This document shows, one piece after another, positions 12,990-20,665 of a stretch of DNA of 24,905 nucleotides. Position numbers and translations under genes: made by a program. Source of the stretch: EX4572-165 sp964581795 (lineage in GTDB: Archaea > Thermoplasmatota > E2 > DHVEG-1); the NCBI GenBank assembly GCA_964581795.1, contig CAZOPW010000033.1, positions 1 through 24,905 on the forward strand. Direction: 5' to 3'. The first letter of the stretch is position 1, and every line of letters begins with the position of its first letter. The notes under the pieces are model-generated. The model searched no databases, had not been told where the DNA came from, and was given only the letters and a program-made list of their open reading frames with translations.

Positions 12990-13424
12990 GTGGAACCGGA
13001 CGAACTTTATAGGGAAATAAAAACATTGAACAAACGGATTAATGAATTAGAATCAATGCTAAAAACGATTGTTCAACCATTTCAAGAAATGGGGAAATCA
13101 ACAAGTAACTATTTTCGTCTCATTGGTTTAATGTTAGAACATGGTGGGCTTACACCAGATACGCTTTTTTCAGACATCAAAGACCCTATAGAAAAAACAA
13201 TCATTCAGATTTTAACTCAAAAAAAGGATTTAAACATAAGTCAACTCACTGACCATGTTCGATCAAAACGAGGAACCGCATCTAGAAGGATTATTCGTAA
13301 AAAAATAAAAAAATTAGAAGAAAAAAACATGGTAGAACCCGTTCAACAAGGGTCTCGAGTGGTGTACCGATTAACTGATGAAGTGATCAAGAAATGGTCA
13401 CAAGTGCTCGGTTTAACCAAATAA
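12990..13424 (+). CDS. Winged-helix DNA-binding regulator with N-terminal coiled coil
   Basis: A 144-residue predicted transcription factor. Residues 3-30 (ELYREIKTLNKRINELESML) form a coiled coil likely to dimerise. The second half is a winged helix: DLNISQLTDHVRSKRGTASR as helix-turn-helix, then KKLEEKNMVEPVQQGSRVVY as recognition wing. It resembles archaeal HTH proteins of the MarR/ArsR fold but no exact family is assigned. The start is GTG at 12990. An AT-rich box at about 12954-12966 predicts a nearly leaderless transcript. It is transcribed away from the permease pair and is followed by two small proteins on the same strand, making control of either neighbour plausible. Confidence 0.8.
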   Translation: MEPDELYREIKTLNKRINELESMLKTIVQPFQEMGKSTSNYFRLIGLMLEHGGLTPDTLFSDIKDPIEKTIIQILTQKKDLNISQLTDHVRSKRGTASRRIIRKKIKKLEEKNMVEPVQQGSRVVYRLTDEVIKKWSQVLGLTK

Positions 13425-13476
13425 CGTGACCATACTTACAATCATATGCAAACAAAAAATTTGGAGGAATAAAAAA

Positions 13477-13767
13477 ATGAATAACCATAGAAATCACGGG
13501 CATGATGATATGCCTGACCCAGAAAAAATAAAAGAAATATTAGACGTTGTCGCAGAAAAAGTCCCCGGACTACTTCGAGAGCTCAGTAGTTTGTTGTATA
13601 GTCCCGAGAGTGCGAAACAATATGCTCAAGCTGCTGCTACATTTTATAAGGAATTAAAAAGTGCGGGAATGTCTGAAAGTGAAGCCTATGAACTCACCAG
13701 TCAATATTTATCTACATTAAACCTAGGAAAAATGATGCGAAATTTCACCCCGAAACATGATGAGTAA
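13477..13767 (+). CDS. Small helical protein, paralogue 1
   Basis: A 96-residue protein of unknown function with strong Shine-Dalgarno GGAGG (13463-13467) 9 nt before ATG 13477. That start is preferred over the longer in-frame start at 13426, which has no such site. The N-terminus is His/Asp-rich (NNHRNHGHDDMPDP) and the rest is helical. The segment ELKSAGMSESEAYELT (59-74) matches ELLNQGIDKQTAKQFT in the next protein, and both are followed by a Tyr-containing stretch and Leu-rich end, so the two genes are diverged relatives. No membrane segment. It lies about 50 nt after the winged-helix gene, probably in the same operon. Confidence 0.75.
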   Translation: MNNHRNHGHDDMPDPEKIKEILDVVAEKVPGLLRELSSLLYSPESAKQYAQAAATFYKELKSAGMSESEAYELTSQYLSTLNLGKMMRNFTPKHDE

Positions 13768-13790
13768 TTCTGTTGAGATCGTTGATTAAA

Positions 13791-14048
13791 ATGGAAGTAG
13801 CATCATCTTCTCAGCGGAAATATGATCCCGTGCAAATCACTGCACGGATTATTACTTACCTTCCTATGATTTTGTTGAGATCAGGAACTGCATGGCTTTC
13901 CTTTAAACGCCAAGCAAGAAAAGGATGTAAAACTTTTCAAAAAGAATTGCTCAACCAAGGTATCGATAAACAAACGGCTAAACAATTCACTCAACAATAT
14001 GCTGATGGAAGTAATTTAGTGAAAACCTTGCTGAATGGCAATTCTTAA
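13791..14048 (+). CDS. Small helical protein, paralogue 2
   Basis: An 85-residue protein of unknown function. ATG at 13791 is preferred over the in-frame TTG at 13773. After a short polar start comes a hydrophobic helix (ITARIITYLPMILLRSGTAW), perhaps membrane-associated, then a basic stretch and the shared motif ELLNQGIDKQTAKQFT (52-67). It begins 23 nt after paralogue 1 and ends overlapping the convergent OsmC gene by 4 bp. The hydrophobic helix is the main difference from paralogue 1, suggesting a membrane-linked and a soluble partner; this is inference. Confidence 0.7.
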   Translation: MEVASSSQRKYDPVQITARIITYLPMILLRSGTAWLSFKRQARKGCKTFQKELLNQGIDKQTAKQFTQQYADGSNLVKTLLNGNS

Positions 14049-14470
14049 TCATTTTTTCCTTCTTCAATTCGATAAGAATGCGATAACGTACAACTTTCCT
14101 TTAGCATTGCTGATATAGGACAATAGTTGTTTTGAGATAAATCAATAGCTCGTTCTAAATCTTTCTTTTGTAAGTTTTTTCCATAAAACACATATTCCGT
14201 GTGAATGTCAGTAAATACTTTTGGATGTTCGTTAGATCGATTAGCTTCTATATTAATTTCAAATTGGTCAAGATGAACTCGTTTTTTTTGTAAAATGGAT
14301 GCAACATCGCTTCCCGTGCAACTCCCCAGTGATATGAGTAATAGTTCCATTGGTCGACTGCCTGCTTCTGATCCATTGAATTTTTCTGGGCCATCTATTG
14401 TAACCCAATGATTTGATTCTCCTTTTCCAATAAAAGTTAGCCCTTGGACTTGTCTGATATTTATTTGCAT
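14045..14470 (-). CDS. OsmC/Ohr-family protein
   Basis: A 141-residue member of the OsmC superfamily, small thiol-dependent peroxidases acting on organic hydroperoxides, or relatives of unknown role. The two active cysteines are present: Cys51 in LISLGSCTGSDVASIL at the start of the long central helix and Cys117 in NNYCPISAML. The N-terminal GSEAGSRPMELLL is typical. A GAGGTGA ribosome site lies upstream of ATG 14470. It ends the minus-strand operon methyltransferase - radical SAM - OsmC, 9 nt after the radical SAM gene. Cys117 with the following PIS motif fits the YhfA/OsmC-like group rather than classical Ohr. Confidence 0.9.
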   Translation of the reverse strand: MQINIRQVQGLTFIGKGESNHWVTIDGPEKFNGSEAGSRPMELLLISLGSCTGSDVASILQKKRVHLDQFEINIEANRSNEHPKVFTDIHTEYVFYGKNLQKKDLERAIDLSQNNYCPISAMLKESCTLSHSYRIEEGKND

Positions 14471-14479
14471 ATGAATTGT

Positions 14480-15436
14480 TCACCTCTTTGATAGTTTTCT
14501 TGAATAAAATGAAGTATTATTCATGGTGTGTTTCACTATTTTGTTTTCATTTATTAATCTTTCAATGAGTGACCAATTTTCGTTTGCCTTTTTAAGAAAA
14601 GCTTCAACTGCATCTTCTCTCATTGGATGAACTGCTGTGATACTTAAAATGTCTTGTTCTGCATCGCCTGTAAAAGCAAATTCATTTCCTTCGTATCCAA
14701 TAAGTAATTCTGTTGGAATTTGTTCCTGGCTAAAAAGGTGATAGGCTTTGGTTAACTTTCTTTCACTTGCTGGTTTCACCCATTTTTCAGCTGGTGGTCG
14801 AGTTGGAATTGAGAGGTAACTTTTGCTTGGTTGTAATGATTTAATAAAACGGGCGAGATGGAGAATGTTTTCTTCATCATCGTTTATTTGATCAATCATC
14901 ATCGTTTCAGTGCATAGGGTTCCAGTAAATGATTTCGAGAAATGAGTTATTCCAGTTAAGATATCGTTAAAATTAAGTTTACCATATGGCCGATCAATTT
15001 GTTTCCAAGTTGATTCATCTATTGAATCTATTTTAACTGAAACCCAGTCTGCTTTTTGTAAATCTAATCGAACATCATTTCGATAGAGTAAAGATGAATT
15101 TGTGATAACGGCAACTGGATAAGATAATTGTTTTAATTGTTGAATAAGTATTCCTAGGTTTTCATCTAATGTTGGTTCTCCATCTGGTACGATAGTTAAA
15201 TAATCAATCCTTTCATTTTTTTCTTTTGTATGTTTAATTTTTGTTTTTACTTGCTGAATGATATCTTTTGGTTTGTAAAACGATGTTCGATTGATTTGCA
15301 TGTGATATGTTCTACCTAGTTGACAATAAACACAGGAATAGGTACATCGTTTGGGTGGAATATTATTTATTCCAATACTTTTTCCTAGCCTTCGAGATGG
15401 AACCGGGCCGAACACGATTGGGTTTTGTTCATTCAT
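14480..15436 (-). CDS. Radical SAM protein (FGPVPSRRLG family)
   Basis: A 318-residue radical SAM enzyme of COG0731 type. The family hallmark FGPVPSRRLGKSIGIN (residues 9-24) precedes the cluster motif CTYSCVYC (Cys31, Cys35, Cys38). A GEP motif follows in VPDGEPTLDEN, as in the wyosine-synthase TYW1 relatives. The TYW1 proteins themselves are wybutosine enzymes, but this short stand-alone family has no established substrate. A C-terminal segment (ITAVHPMREDAVEAFL onward) could be a small winged-helix-like domain. Its ATG overlaps the stop of the upstream methyltransferase by 4 bp, indicating coupled expression and perhaps a joint modification pathway. Confidence 0.88.
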   Translation of the reverse strand: MNEQNPIVFGPVPSRRLGKSIGINNIPPKRCTYSCVYCQLGRTYHMQINRTSFYKPKDIIQQVKTKIKHTKEKNERIDYLTIVPDGEPTLDENLGILIQQLKQLSYPVAVITNSSLLYRNDVRLDLQKADWVSVKIDSIDESTWKQIDRPYGKLNFNDILTGITHFSKSFTGTLCTETMMIDQINDDEENILHLARFIKSLQPSKSYLSIPTRPPAEKWVKPASERKLTKAYHLFSQEQIPTELLIGYEGNEFAFTGDAEQDILSITAVHPMREDAVEAFLKKANENWSLIERLINENKIVKHTMNNTSFYSRKLSKR

Positions 15437-16062
15437 TTTTTTCCCTTCATTATTACTAATCGAGCTTTGTTTTTACTCATCCTTTTTTTAATTTCATTTT
15501 CTTTTATGAAAATATCGAAATGGTATTCGACTTGTTTAAAGTAACCTGATACTGTCGATGATATCAAATCATAATTTTTTTGCTGAATATTTTTTCCAAT
15601 ATATGAACTTCGTTCTTGCATTTTTTGTTTAATGTAACTTGATTGTGGATTTAAAAGAAATGCAACAAATAGTCCTTTAGGTTTTAAAATTCGATATGCT
15701 TCAATAAGTGCCTTTTCTGGGTGTTGCATAAATTCTAAAGAGGTAATGCTTATAACGATATCTGCGATATTTGAAAAAAGAGGAAGTTGAGTTGCATCAG
15801 CCTGTAGCGGGTTTAGATGTAAATCAGCGAAACGTATCATATTTTTGTTGTTATCTAATGTTACAAAACAAACATCTTTTCGGGATTGATAAAGAACGCT
15901 CTCTATAATAGCCGGACCGCATCCGATGCTTATCAATGTTGCATTCGGAGGTGTATATGAATCAATCAGTTTTGCCTCATAATCAGCTAATTTTTTACCA
16001 AATGGTGTTTTATAATATTGAATGTATTTTTCTATTTCCTTTTTCGTTTTCGACCCCTTCAT
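15433..16062 (-). CDS. SAM-dependent methyltransferase (class I)
   Basis: A 209-residue protein with the Rossmann methyltransferase core: motif I LISIGCGPAIIESVL near residue 43, the acidic end of strand 2 in VTLDNNKNMI, the ADATQLPLFSNIADIV segment, and LKPKGLFVAFL as the later beta-strand. The N-terminal KYIQYYKTPFGKKLADYEAK is typical of small Methyltransf_11-like proteins. Substrate unknown. It is the first gene of the operon with the radical SAM and OsmC genes. The TATA box TTTTATAAAAA read on the minus strand (about 16098-16107) predicts a start near 16080. Confidence 0.88.
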   Translation of the reverse strand: MKGSKTKKEIEKYIQYYKTPFGKKLADYEAKLIDSYTPPNATLISIGCGPAIIESVLYQSRKDVCFVTLDNNKNMIRFADLHLNPLQADATQLPLFSNIADIVISITSLEFMQHPEKALIEAYRILKPKGLFVAFLLNPQSSYIKQKMQERSSYIGKNIQQKNYDLISSTVSGYFKQVEYHFDIFIKENEIKKRMSKNKARLVIMKGKK

Positions 16063-16097
16063 TGTTAACTATTCTTTTTCTTATTTTTTGAATTTAT

Positions 16098-16115
16098 TTT
16101 TATAAAAGGACCAAT
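16098..16115 (-). promoter_or_regulatory. TATA box and one arm of a 12-bp inverted repeat
   Basis: The TATA box CTTTTATAAAAA for the methyltransferase gene at 16062 is read on the minus strand. AAAAGGACCAAT (16104-16115, plus strand) is an exact inverted copy of ATTGGTCCTTTT (16234-16245), which lies in the end of the neighbouring methyltransferase gene. Confidence 0.45.
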
Positions 16116-16208
16116 GCATATTGATGAGTAATCTTAGGTTCATAACTGTTTTTGTAGATTATTCGACTTTATTTTATAGTGAAATATCGGTGGAAGTGTC
16201 ACCTTTAT

Positions 16209-16790
16209 TCACGATTTTTTTGTAAAAATGAGGATTGGTCCTTTTTCTATTTGATCATCATGGACAAGAGAAACGATTGCGTGTTTTGTACATTGGAATG
16301 ATTTTTGTTGTATTTCCTGTATGAGTTGATGAGTTGATGTTGATGAGAGATGCCACATAGGGAAATTATTTTTAGTGTGTTTTGGATGGATAATAATTTT
16401 CCCGTTAGTTTTGAGACGGTGGTGGAATTGTTTGTAAAGTTCAATTCGTTTCTTTTTTTCGAGGTAATGAAGGACATCGAATGCTAAGATGAAGTCAAAA
16501 TCTTTTATATGTGATGGAACTGTGCTTTCTTTTTTGTTATGAATAGTGAGGATATTATTGCAATTTTGTTGTTTTGCCCGTTGTTGTAGGCTTGATAAAG
16601 CTTGTTTTGATTCATCGATAGCTATGATTATTCCATTTGGTTTTACCAGTTTGGATGCAGGTATGGTGTAATTGCCATTTCCACTTCCAAAATCTAATAT
16701 TTTTTGGCCTGATTGAATACCAAGTTTACTAAGTAATTTTTCTATTATCTCTTGGTTCTTTTCTATTATTTTTTTCTCTTGTTTGCTCAT
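16209..16790 (-). CDS. SAM-dependent methyltransferase (class I)
   Basis: A 193-residue methyltransferase with motif I ILDFGSGNGNYTIPASKL (about 31-48), the strand-2 acidic residue in IIIAIDESKQ, and the FDFILAFDVLHYLEKKKRIE region. The sequence around GNYTIP resembles UbiE/small-molecule methyltransferases, but the substrate is not assignable. It follows the small 68-aa protein gene by 17 nt on the minus strand and is separate from the operon at 14045-16062, with 146 bp and a promoter in between. The two methyltransferases in tandem are only weakly alike, so recent duplication is unlikely. Confidence 0.85.
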   Translation of the reverse strand: MSKQEKKIIEKNQEIIEKLLSKLGIQSGQKILDFGSGNGNYTIPASKLVKPNGIIIAIDESKQALSSLQQRAKQQNCNNILTIHNKKESTVPSHIKDFDFILAFDVLHYLEKKKRIELYKQFHHRLKTNGKIIIHPKHTKNNFPMWHLSSTSTHQLIQEIQQKSFQCTKHAIVSLVHDDQIEKGPILIFTKKS

Positions 16791-16807
16791 GATATTTTGT
16801 GGTTTTT

Positions 16808-17014
16808 TTACGAATGTTTTTGAGTTGGAATATATTGTTTGAGCTTATTGATTAAAAGGGCTTTGTTTCGTTGTGTTTCTAATGCGTCAAATTTTTCTTC
16901 ATCTGAACTTAGTACATACATATCTCTTGCACTATCAAGTGATGATTGTAGCGTACAGATAAGAAGTTTTATTTCGTTTTGATTTAGTTTTATTTTTTTT
17001 CTTTTTTTATACAT
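16808..17014 (-). CDS. Hypothetical 68-aa basic protein
   Basis: Unrecognised small protein: a basic start (MYKKRKKIKLNQNEIK) followed by helices (LLICTLQSSLDSARDMYVLS and EKFDALETQRNKALLINKLK) that look like a helical hairpin. The weak site GGAAGGGATAAG touches the ATG. A perfect AGGAGGTGAA lies about 28 nt upstream (17041-17050) with no start codon at a normal distance, which is odd. It is the first gene of a two-gene unit with the methyltransferase at 16209. Its promoter overlaps the palindrome at 17119-17143. Confidence 0.65.
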   Translation of the reverse strand: MYKKRKKIKLNQNEIKLLICTLQSSLDSARDMYVLSSDEEKFDALETQRNKALLINKLKQYIPTQKHS

Positions 17015-17108
17015 CTTATCCCTTCCGTTGTGGAGAAGATTTCACCTCCTTTGAAATTTTGATTAAAAGTATTTGGTGATAGGGTATGAACTATTGTATT
17101 ATTCTTTT

Positions 17109-17143
17109 CCTATATAACGATTGTGTAAAATTTATACACAATC
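17109..17143 (-). promoter_or_regulatory. Perfect palindrome overlapping promoter, possible operator
   Basis: GATTGTGTA (17119-17127) and TACACAATC (17135-17143) are perfect 9-bp arms around AAATTTA. On the minus strand the centre reads TATAAATTTTA, a good TATA box. A second one, GTTATATAGG (17109-17118), adjoins it. Either would start transcription towards the 68-aa gene. A repressor bound here would mask the promoter. A hairpin terminator for the tautomerase gene (ending at 17192) is the alternative. Confidence 0.55.
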
Positions 17144-17191
17144 ATTTGTTTAAAACAAAATAACTACATAAAATATAAAGAAATGATGAAA

Positions 17192-17377
17192 TTATTGTTG
17201 AGAAAACAATTTACCAGCCATCGCCCAATTCCCTCGTTTAACTTCATCAAAGACAACATAAACATATTTTGGAGGTTTACCAGCAACTTCTTCCAAGGTT
17301 TTTGTGAATCTATCTGCGATTTCTGCTTTTTGTTCTTCAGACAATGTACCAACTAATTTTACATTTACTACAGGCAT
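17192..17377 (-). CDS. 4-oxalocrotonate tautomerase-family protein
   Basis: Tautomerase superfamily enzyme of 61 residues. The catalytic base in this family is the N-terminal proline exposed after Met removal, so the start must be the ATG at 17377 (MPVVNVKLVG), not the ATG at 17386 three codons earlier. A GAGG site about 10 nt upstream supports it. The typical pattern is present: a beta-strand, the helix TLSEEQKAEIADRFTKTLEE, then PPKYVYVVFDEVKRGNWAMA. It probably works as a hexamer of small subunits. Family members act on various 2-hydroxy-dienoates, and the substrate here is unknown. It follows the AmrS gene on the same strand about 70 nt later, so it may share its transcript. Confidence 0.92.
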   Translation of the reverse strand: MPVVNVKLVGTLSEEQKAEIADRFTKTLEEVAGKPPKYVYVVFDEVKRGNWAMAGKLFSQQ

Positions 17378-17447
17378 AAAATTCATTCCTCAACCCTTTT
17401 AAAAGAGGAAGAGAAGAAAAAGATTTCTATTCAATAAACGAACCATT

Positions 17448-18449
17448 TCAACTCATATGAACCCCTGCAATCAAAGTATGACAAGCTGGACATTTCCCCT
17501 GATCCGTAAGATTATTGGAAACAAAATAACCAGATCTACTAATGAGTTTTTTACCACACTCTGGGCAAAATGTATCCTCTCCCGCTCCTCTATTTCCTTG
17601 GTAAATATAATGTAAACCAGCTTTTTTACCAATTTCCACAGCCTTCTCTAATGCTGAAACAGGAGTTGGTTGCGCATCATTTAATTTGTAAGTTGGATAA
17701 AAGCCCGTGACATGCCAGGGGATTGATGAATCAATATCTGAAATGAATTGAGCAATAGCTGAAAGCGTTTTTTCATCATCATTATATCCAGGAATAACAA
17801 GTGTTGTAATCTCAATCCATATACCTAATTCATAATATTGTTTGATAGCATCTAGAACCGGTTGTAACCTTGCACCACAAACTTTTTTGTAAAATTCTTC
17901 TGTCATGCCTTTTAAATCAATATTTGCTGCATCAAGCACAGGTGCAATATCCTCAAGAGGTTTTTTTTCGATAAATCCATTCGTAACGAAAACATTTTTA
18001 ATTCCTTCATCAACAGCCAACTGTGCAATATCCGATGCATATTCATAAAAAATAGTTGGTTCGGTATACGTGTATGCAATGGATTTTGCTCCACTTTCCT
18101 TTGCTGATTTAACAATGCATTCTGGACTAACCGTTTGACTTGGATGAATTCCATGTTCTACTTGAGAGATATCTGCGTTTTGACAATGCAAACAATGCAT
18201 GTTACAACCAACTGTTGCAATGGAAAACGCTTTAGAACCTGGATAAAAATGGAATAATGGCTTTTTTTCAATTGGATCAGTACTTTGTGCAATAGGTTTC
18301 CCATAGACAAGAGTGTAAAGTGAACCATCAATATTTTTTCTCACCTTACAAATTCCTATTTTCCCTTCTGATATTTGACAGTGATGAGGACAAAGATTAC
18401 ACAATATTTTTCCATCGTTTAGTTTCTTATAATATAATCCTTCCTTCAT
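17448..18449 (-). CDS. amrS: AmmeMemoRadiSam-system radical SAM protein (AmrS-like)
   Basis: A 333-residue radical SAM protein related to pyruvate-formate-lyase activases. N-terminal cysteines CNLCPHHC and GICKVR (Cys17, 20, 24, 34) form an extra metal site. The radical SAM motif CNMHCLHCQN follows (Cys82, 86, 89). The C-terminus ends in a zinc-ribbon-like pair, CPEC and CPAC. This layout matches AmrS, whose partners Memo and AMMECR1 are not in this window. Its reaction is not firmly established. The ATG overlaps the NadA stop by 4 bp, so the two are translated together. Confidence 0.9.
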   Translation of the reverse strand: MKEGLYYKKLNDGKILCNLCPHHCQISEGKIGICKVRKNIDGSLYTLVYGKPIAQSTDPIEKKPLFHFYPGSKAFSIATVGCNMHCLHCQNADISQVEHGIHPSQTVSPECIVKSAKESGAKSIAYTYTEPTIFYEYASDIAQLAVDEGIKNVFVTNGFIEKKPLEDIAPVLDAANIDLKGMTEEFYKKVCGARLQPVLDAIKQYYELGIWIEITTLVIPGYNDDEKTLSAIAQFISDIDSSIPWHVTGFYPTYKLNDAQPTPVSALEKAVEIGKKAGLHYIYQGNRGAGEDTFCPECGKKLISRSGYFVSNNLTDQGKCPACHTLIAGVHMS

Positions 18450-19348
18450 GATAATTTCATCATGGTGTCTAACGCTTTATAAGCTTTGTTACGAATATCT
18501 TTTCTTATAGTAATTTCAAATTGTTCATTCTGTAACGCTTCTTTGACATCAGCAAGTGAACTCTTCCTCATACCAATACAAGCAGTGTTTACTGTGTAAA
18601 ATGTTTTACTTGGATTATCTTTTTTCAACCGATACGTGAAATTATCTTCCGTACCAACAATGAATTCTTTCGTATCAGTTTCTTTTACATATTTTGCCAT
18701 ATGGCCTGTTCCACCAACAAAATCAGCTTTATCCCGTACTGGTTTTGGAACTTCAGGATGCACGATCACTTCAGCATCCGGATGATCATTTTTTAACTGT
18801 TGAATTGTGTCAGGATTTATGTTTTCATGTACATAACAAAACCCATCCCAAAGAATGATTTTTTTATCTGTTTTCTCTGAAATATACGATCCAAGGTTTT
18901 TATCAGGTACAAAAATAATGGTATCTTCTTCTATTGAATTAACAATATCCACTGCATTGGACGAAGTACAACAAACATCTGAAATTGCTTTGATTTCTGC
19001 AGAACTATTCACATAACTAACCACGGCAGCTTCAGGATTTTTCTTTTTTAGTTTTTGTAATTTGTCTACCGTGGCCATATCTGCAAGACCACACCCTGCC
19101 TCAAGTCGAGGGAGTAATACTGTTTTTTCAGGATTTAGGATGTGAGCTGTTTCAGCCATAAAGGTAACCCCGCAAAACACGATTAATTTTGCATCAGTAT
19201 CAACAGCTTTTTTACTTAATGCAAGTGAATCACCAGTAAAATCTGCGATATCTTGAATTGAACCATCTTGATATACATGTGCAAGAATGACTGCATTTTT
19301 TTCTTTTTTTAACTGTTTAATTTCATTAATCAAAGCTTGTTTATCCAT
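18446..19348 (-). CDS. nadA: Quinolinate synthase A
   Basis: Condenses iminoaspartate (from aspartate) with dihydroxyacetone phosphate to make quinolinate, the NAD precursor, using one [4Fe-4S] cluster. From the chosen start the product is 300 residues and the cluster cysteines fall at 86 (LEAGCGLADM), 171 (LWDGFCYVH) and 257 (NTACIGMRK). These positions and spacings agree with archaeal NadA as known from Pyrococcus. Other hallmarks are ILAHVYQDGSIQDIADFTGD near the start and VCCTSSNAVDIV. An in-frame ATG at 19396 would add 16 residues (MNKYTADCKK...) that do not look like the family and is possible but less likely. No nadB or nadC is in the window. Confidence 0.93.
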   Translation of the reverse strand: MDKQALINEIKQLKKEKNAVILAHVYQDGSIQDIADFTGDSLALSKKAVDTDAKLIVFCGVTFMAETAHILNPEKTVLLPRLEAGCGLADMATVDKLQKLKKKNPEAAVVSYVNSSAEIKAISDVCCTSSNAVDIVNSIEEDTIIFVPDKNLGSYISEKTDKKIILWDGFCYVHENINPDTIQQLKNDHPDAEVIVHPEVPKPVRDKADFVGGTGHMAKYVKETDTKEFIVGTEDNFTYRLKKDNPSKTFYTVNTACIGMRKSSLADVKEALQNEQFEITIRKDIRNKAYKALDTMMKLS

Positions 19349-19434
19349 ATCATCATCTTTTCTAAACTTCTTGCAGTCAGCGGTGTATTTATTCATTCCA
19401 TTTAAAGTATCGGTCCCCTTAAATCTTTTATTTT

Positions 19435-20439
19435 TTAAAAATAATGATCATGAAGCCAATTTCCAATTAAATCAAGAACTCGCTGATCAATATCCGATTC
19501 TTTCAAACTTTGTAATTGTGCCTTAGGACTCTTCTCACCTGGATTAGGACGAAGTAAATGATTTAAATCGGACATTTCTACAAAAGTTACATCTTCATTA
19601 CCTAAAGAGCTGATTACATTAGCCATATATTCAACATCTTCCACGGGAACTTGATAATCTTTTTCACCAGCGATGAGTAGCACTGGACAAGTTATATGTT
19701 TGGCTTCTTGTTCAAAATCATATTGAAAACTTTCCATGAACCAATGTGGTTGGAATTGTTTTTTCATCATGTTTTTAACAGTGTTTGCTGGAAGAATTTG
19801 AATGATAAAAGAAAGTTTTTTCATTTCTGATTTTATAATAGACGGATCAATTTCCTCCCATGAATCATGTGTTCTCATTAATGAAAACACTTGTGAAAGA
19901 ATCTTGCTGAGTTTATCCATTTTTTTGCTTGATCCTTTTACTTCACTTATATGACTGATTTGTTTTACAACAGTTTCATCTAAGGGGGTAACGGAAGAAG
20001 CAATTACTATGAATCCTTTTACATTTTTTTGCTTGTTTGCGATAAGTGTGCCAATATATCCTCCTTCACTATGACCTAACAAATAAAGTTCATCTCTGTT
20101 GATTCCGTCGAATTGCTGAAGTGCTTTCAATGCATTCTTAGCATCTTCTAATAAAATATTAAATCCACATGATTTCATTGATTTATGCGTACTTCGTTTG
20201 TCAAAACGATAACTTGCAAATCCTTGTGCCGCTAAATAGTGCGCAATAGTCTGAAAATTATTTGTGATAAGTTTTCGAAAGAATCCAGTTGCATTTTCAT
20301 TTCGATCAACAGGACCTGAACCGGGTAATAAAAGAAACACTGGTGGTTTTTCATGATTTCTTGGTAACGTAATTGTACCTTGAAGCGTTAATCCTTGACT
20401 TGTGAAATCAAAGGATTTTTCAATAAATTGATCAGCCAT
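19435..20439 (-). CDS. Cytosolic alpha/beta hydrolase
   Basis: A 334-residue esterase/peptidase-like hydrolase of the dienelactone-hydrolase/S9-like type. The catalytic triad is visible: Ser124 in LLGHSEGGYIG, Asp261 in IAGEKDYQVP, His294 in SDLNHLLRP. The oxyanion region LLPGSGPVDRNEN is near residue 40. No signal peptide. The start ATG 20439 has a GAGGTGA ribosome site 9 nt upstream. The substrate cannot be predicted. It is probably transcribed alone, ending about 87 bp before the NadA start on the same strand. Confidence 0.9.
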   Translation of the reverse strand: MADQFIEKSFDFTSQGLTLQGTITLPRNHEKPPVFLLLPGSGPVDRNENATGFFRKLITNNFQTIAHYLAAQGFASYRFDKRSTHKSMKSCGFNILLEDAKNALKALQQFDGINRDELYLLGHSEGGYIGTLIANKQKNVKGFIVIASSVTPLDETVVKQISHISEVKGSSKKMDKLSKILSQVFSLMRTHDSWEEIDPSIIKSEMKKLSFIIQILPANTVKNMMKKQFQPHWFMESFQYDFEQEAKHITCPVLLIAGEKDYQVPVEDVEYMANVISSLGNEDVTFVEMSDLNHLLRPNPGEKSPKAQLQSLKESDIDQRVLDLIGNWLHDHYF

Positions 20440-20617
20440 TGTTCAGTTCACCTCTTTTAACTAGACAAATAAAGATGGGTAGATGAAATAGATTTTGATG
20501 ATATTGAAAAAGGCAAAATAGATTGATATAATCTACACTCATAAAAATCAAATTATAATTTACTAGAAAAACATTTCTTTTCTTTTTTGGGAAATAGTTC
20601 TTATAAAAATGAATACG

Positions 20618-20627
20618 CTTATATAAG
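20618..20627 (+). promoter_or_regulatory. TATA box of the histidine kinase gene
   Basis: CTTATATAAG, with a predicted start near 20650, about 16 nt before the TTG start. Confidence 0.5.
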
Positions 20628-20665
20628 AATCAATTATTTTGATATGAAGATGGGATAGATGCGAC

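Noticed and set aside
17012..17050. A GTG-started nine-codon leader peptide before the 68-aa gene
   Set aside because: The GTG lies inside the ribosome site itself, so that site cannot serve it.
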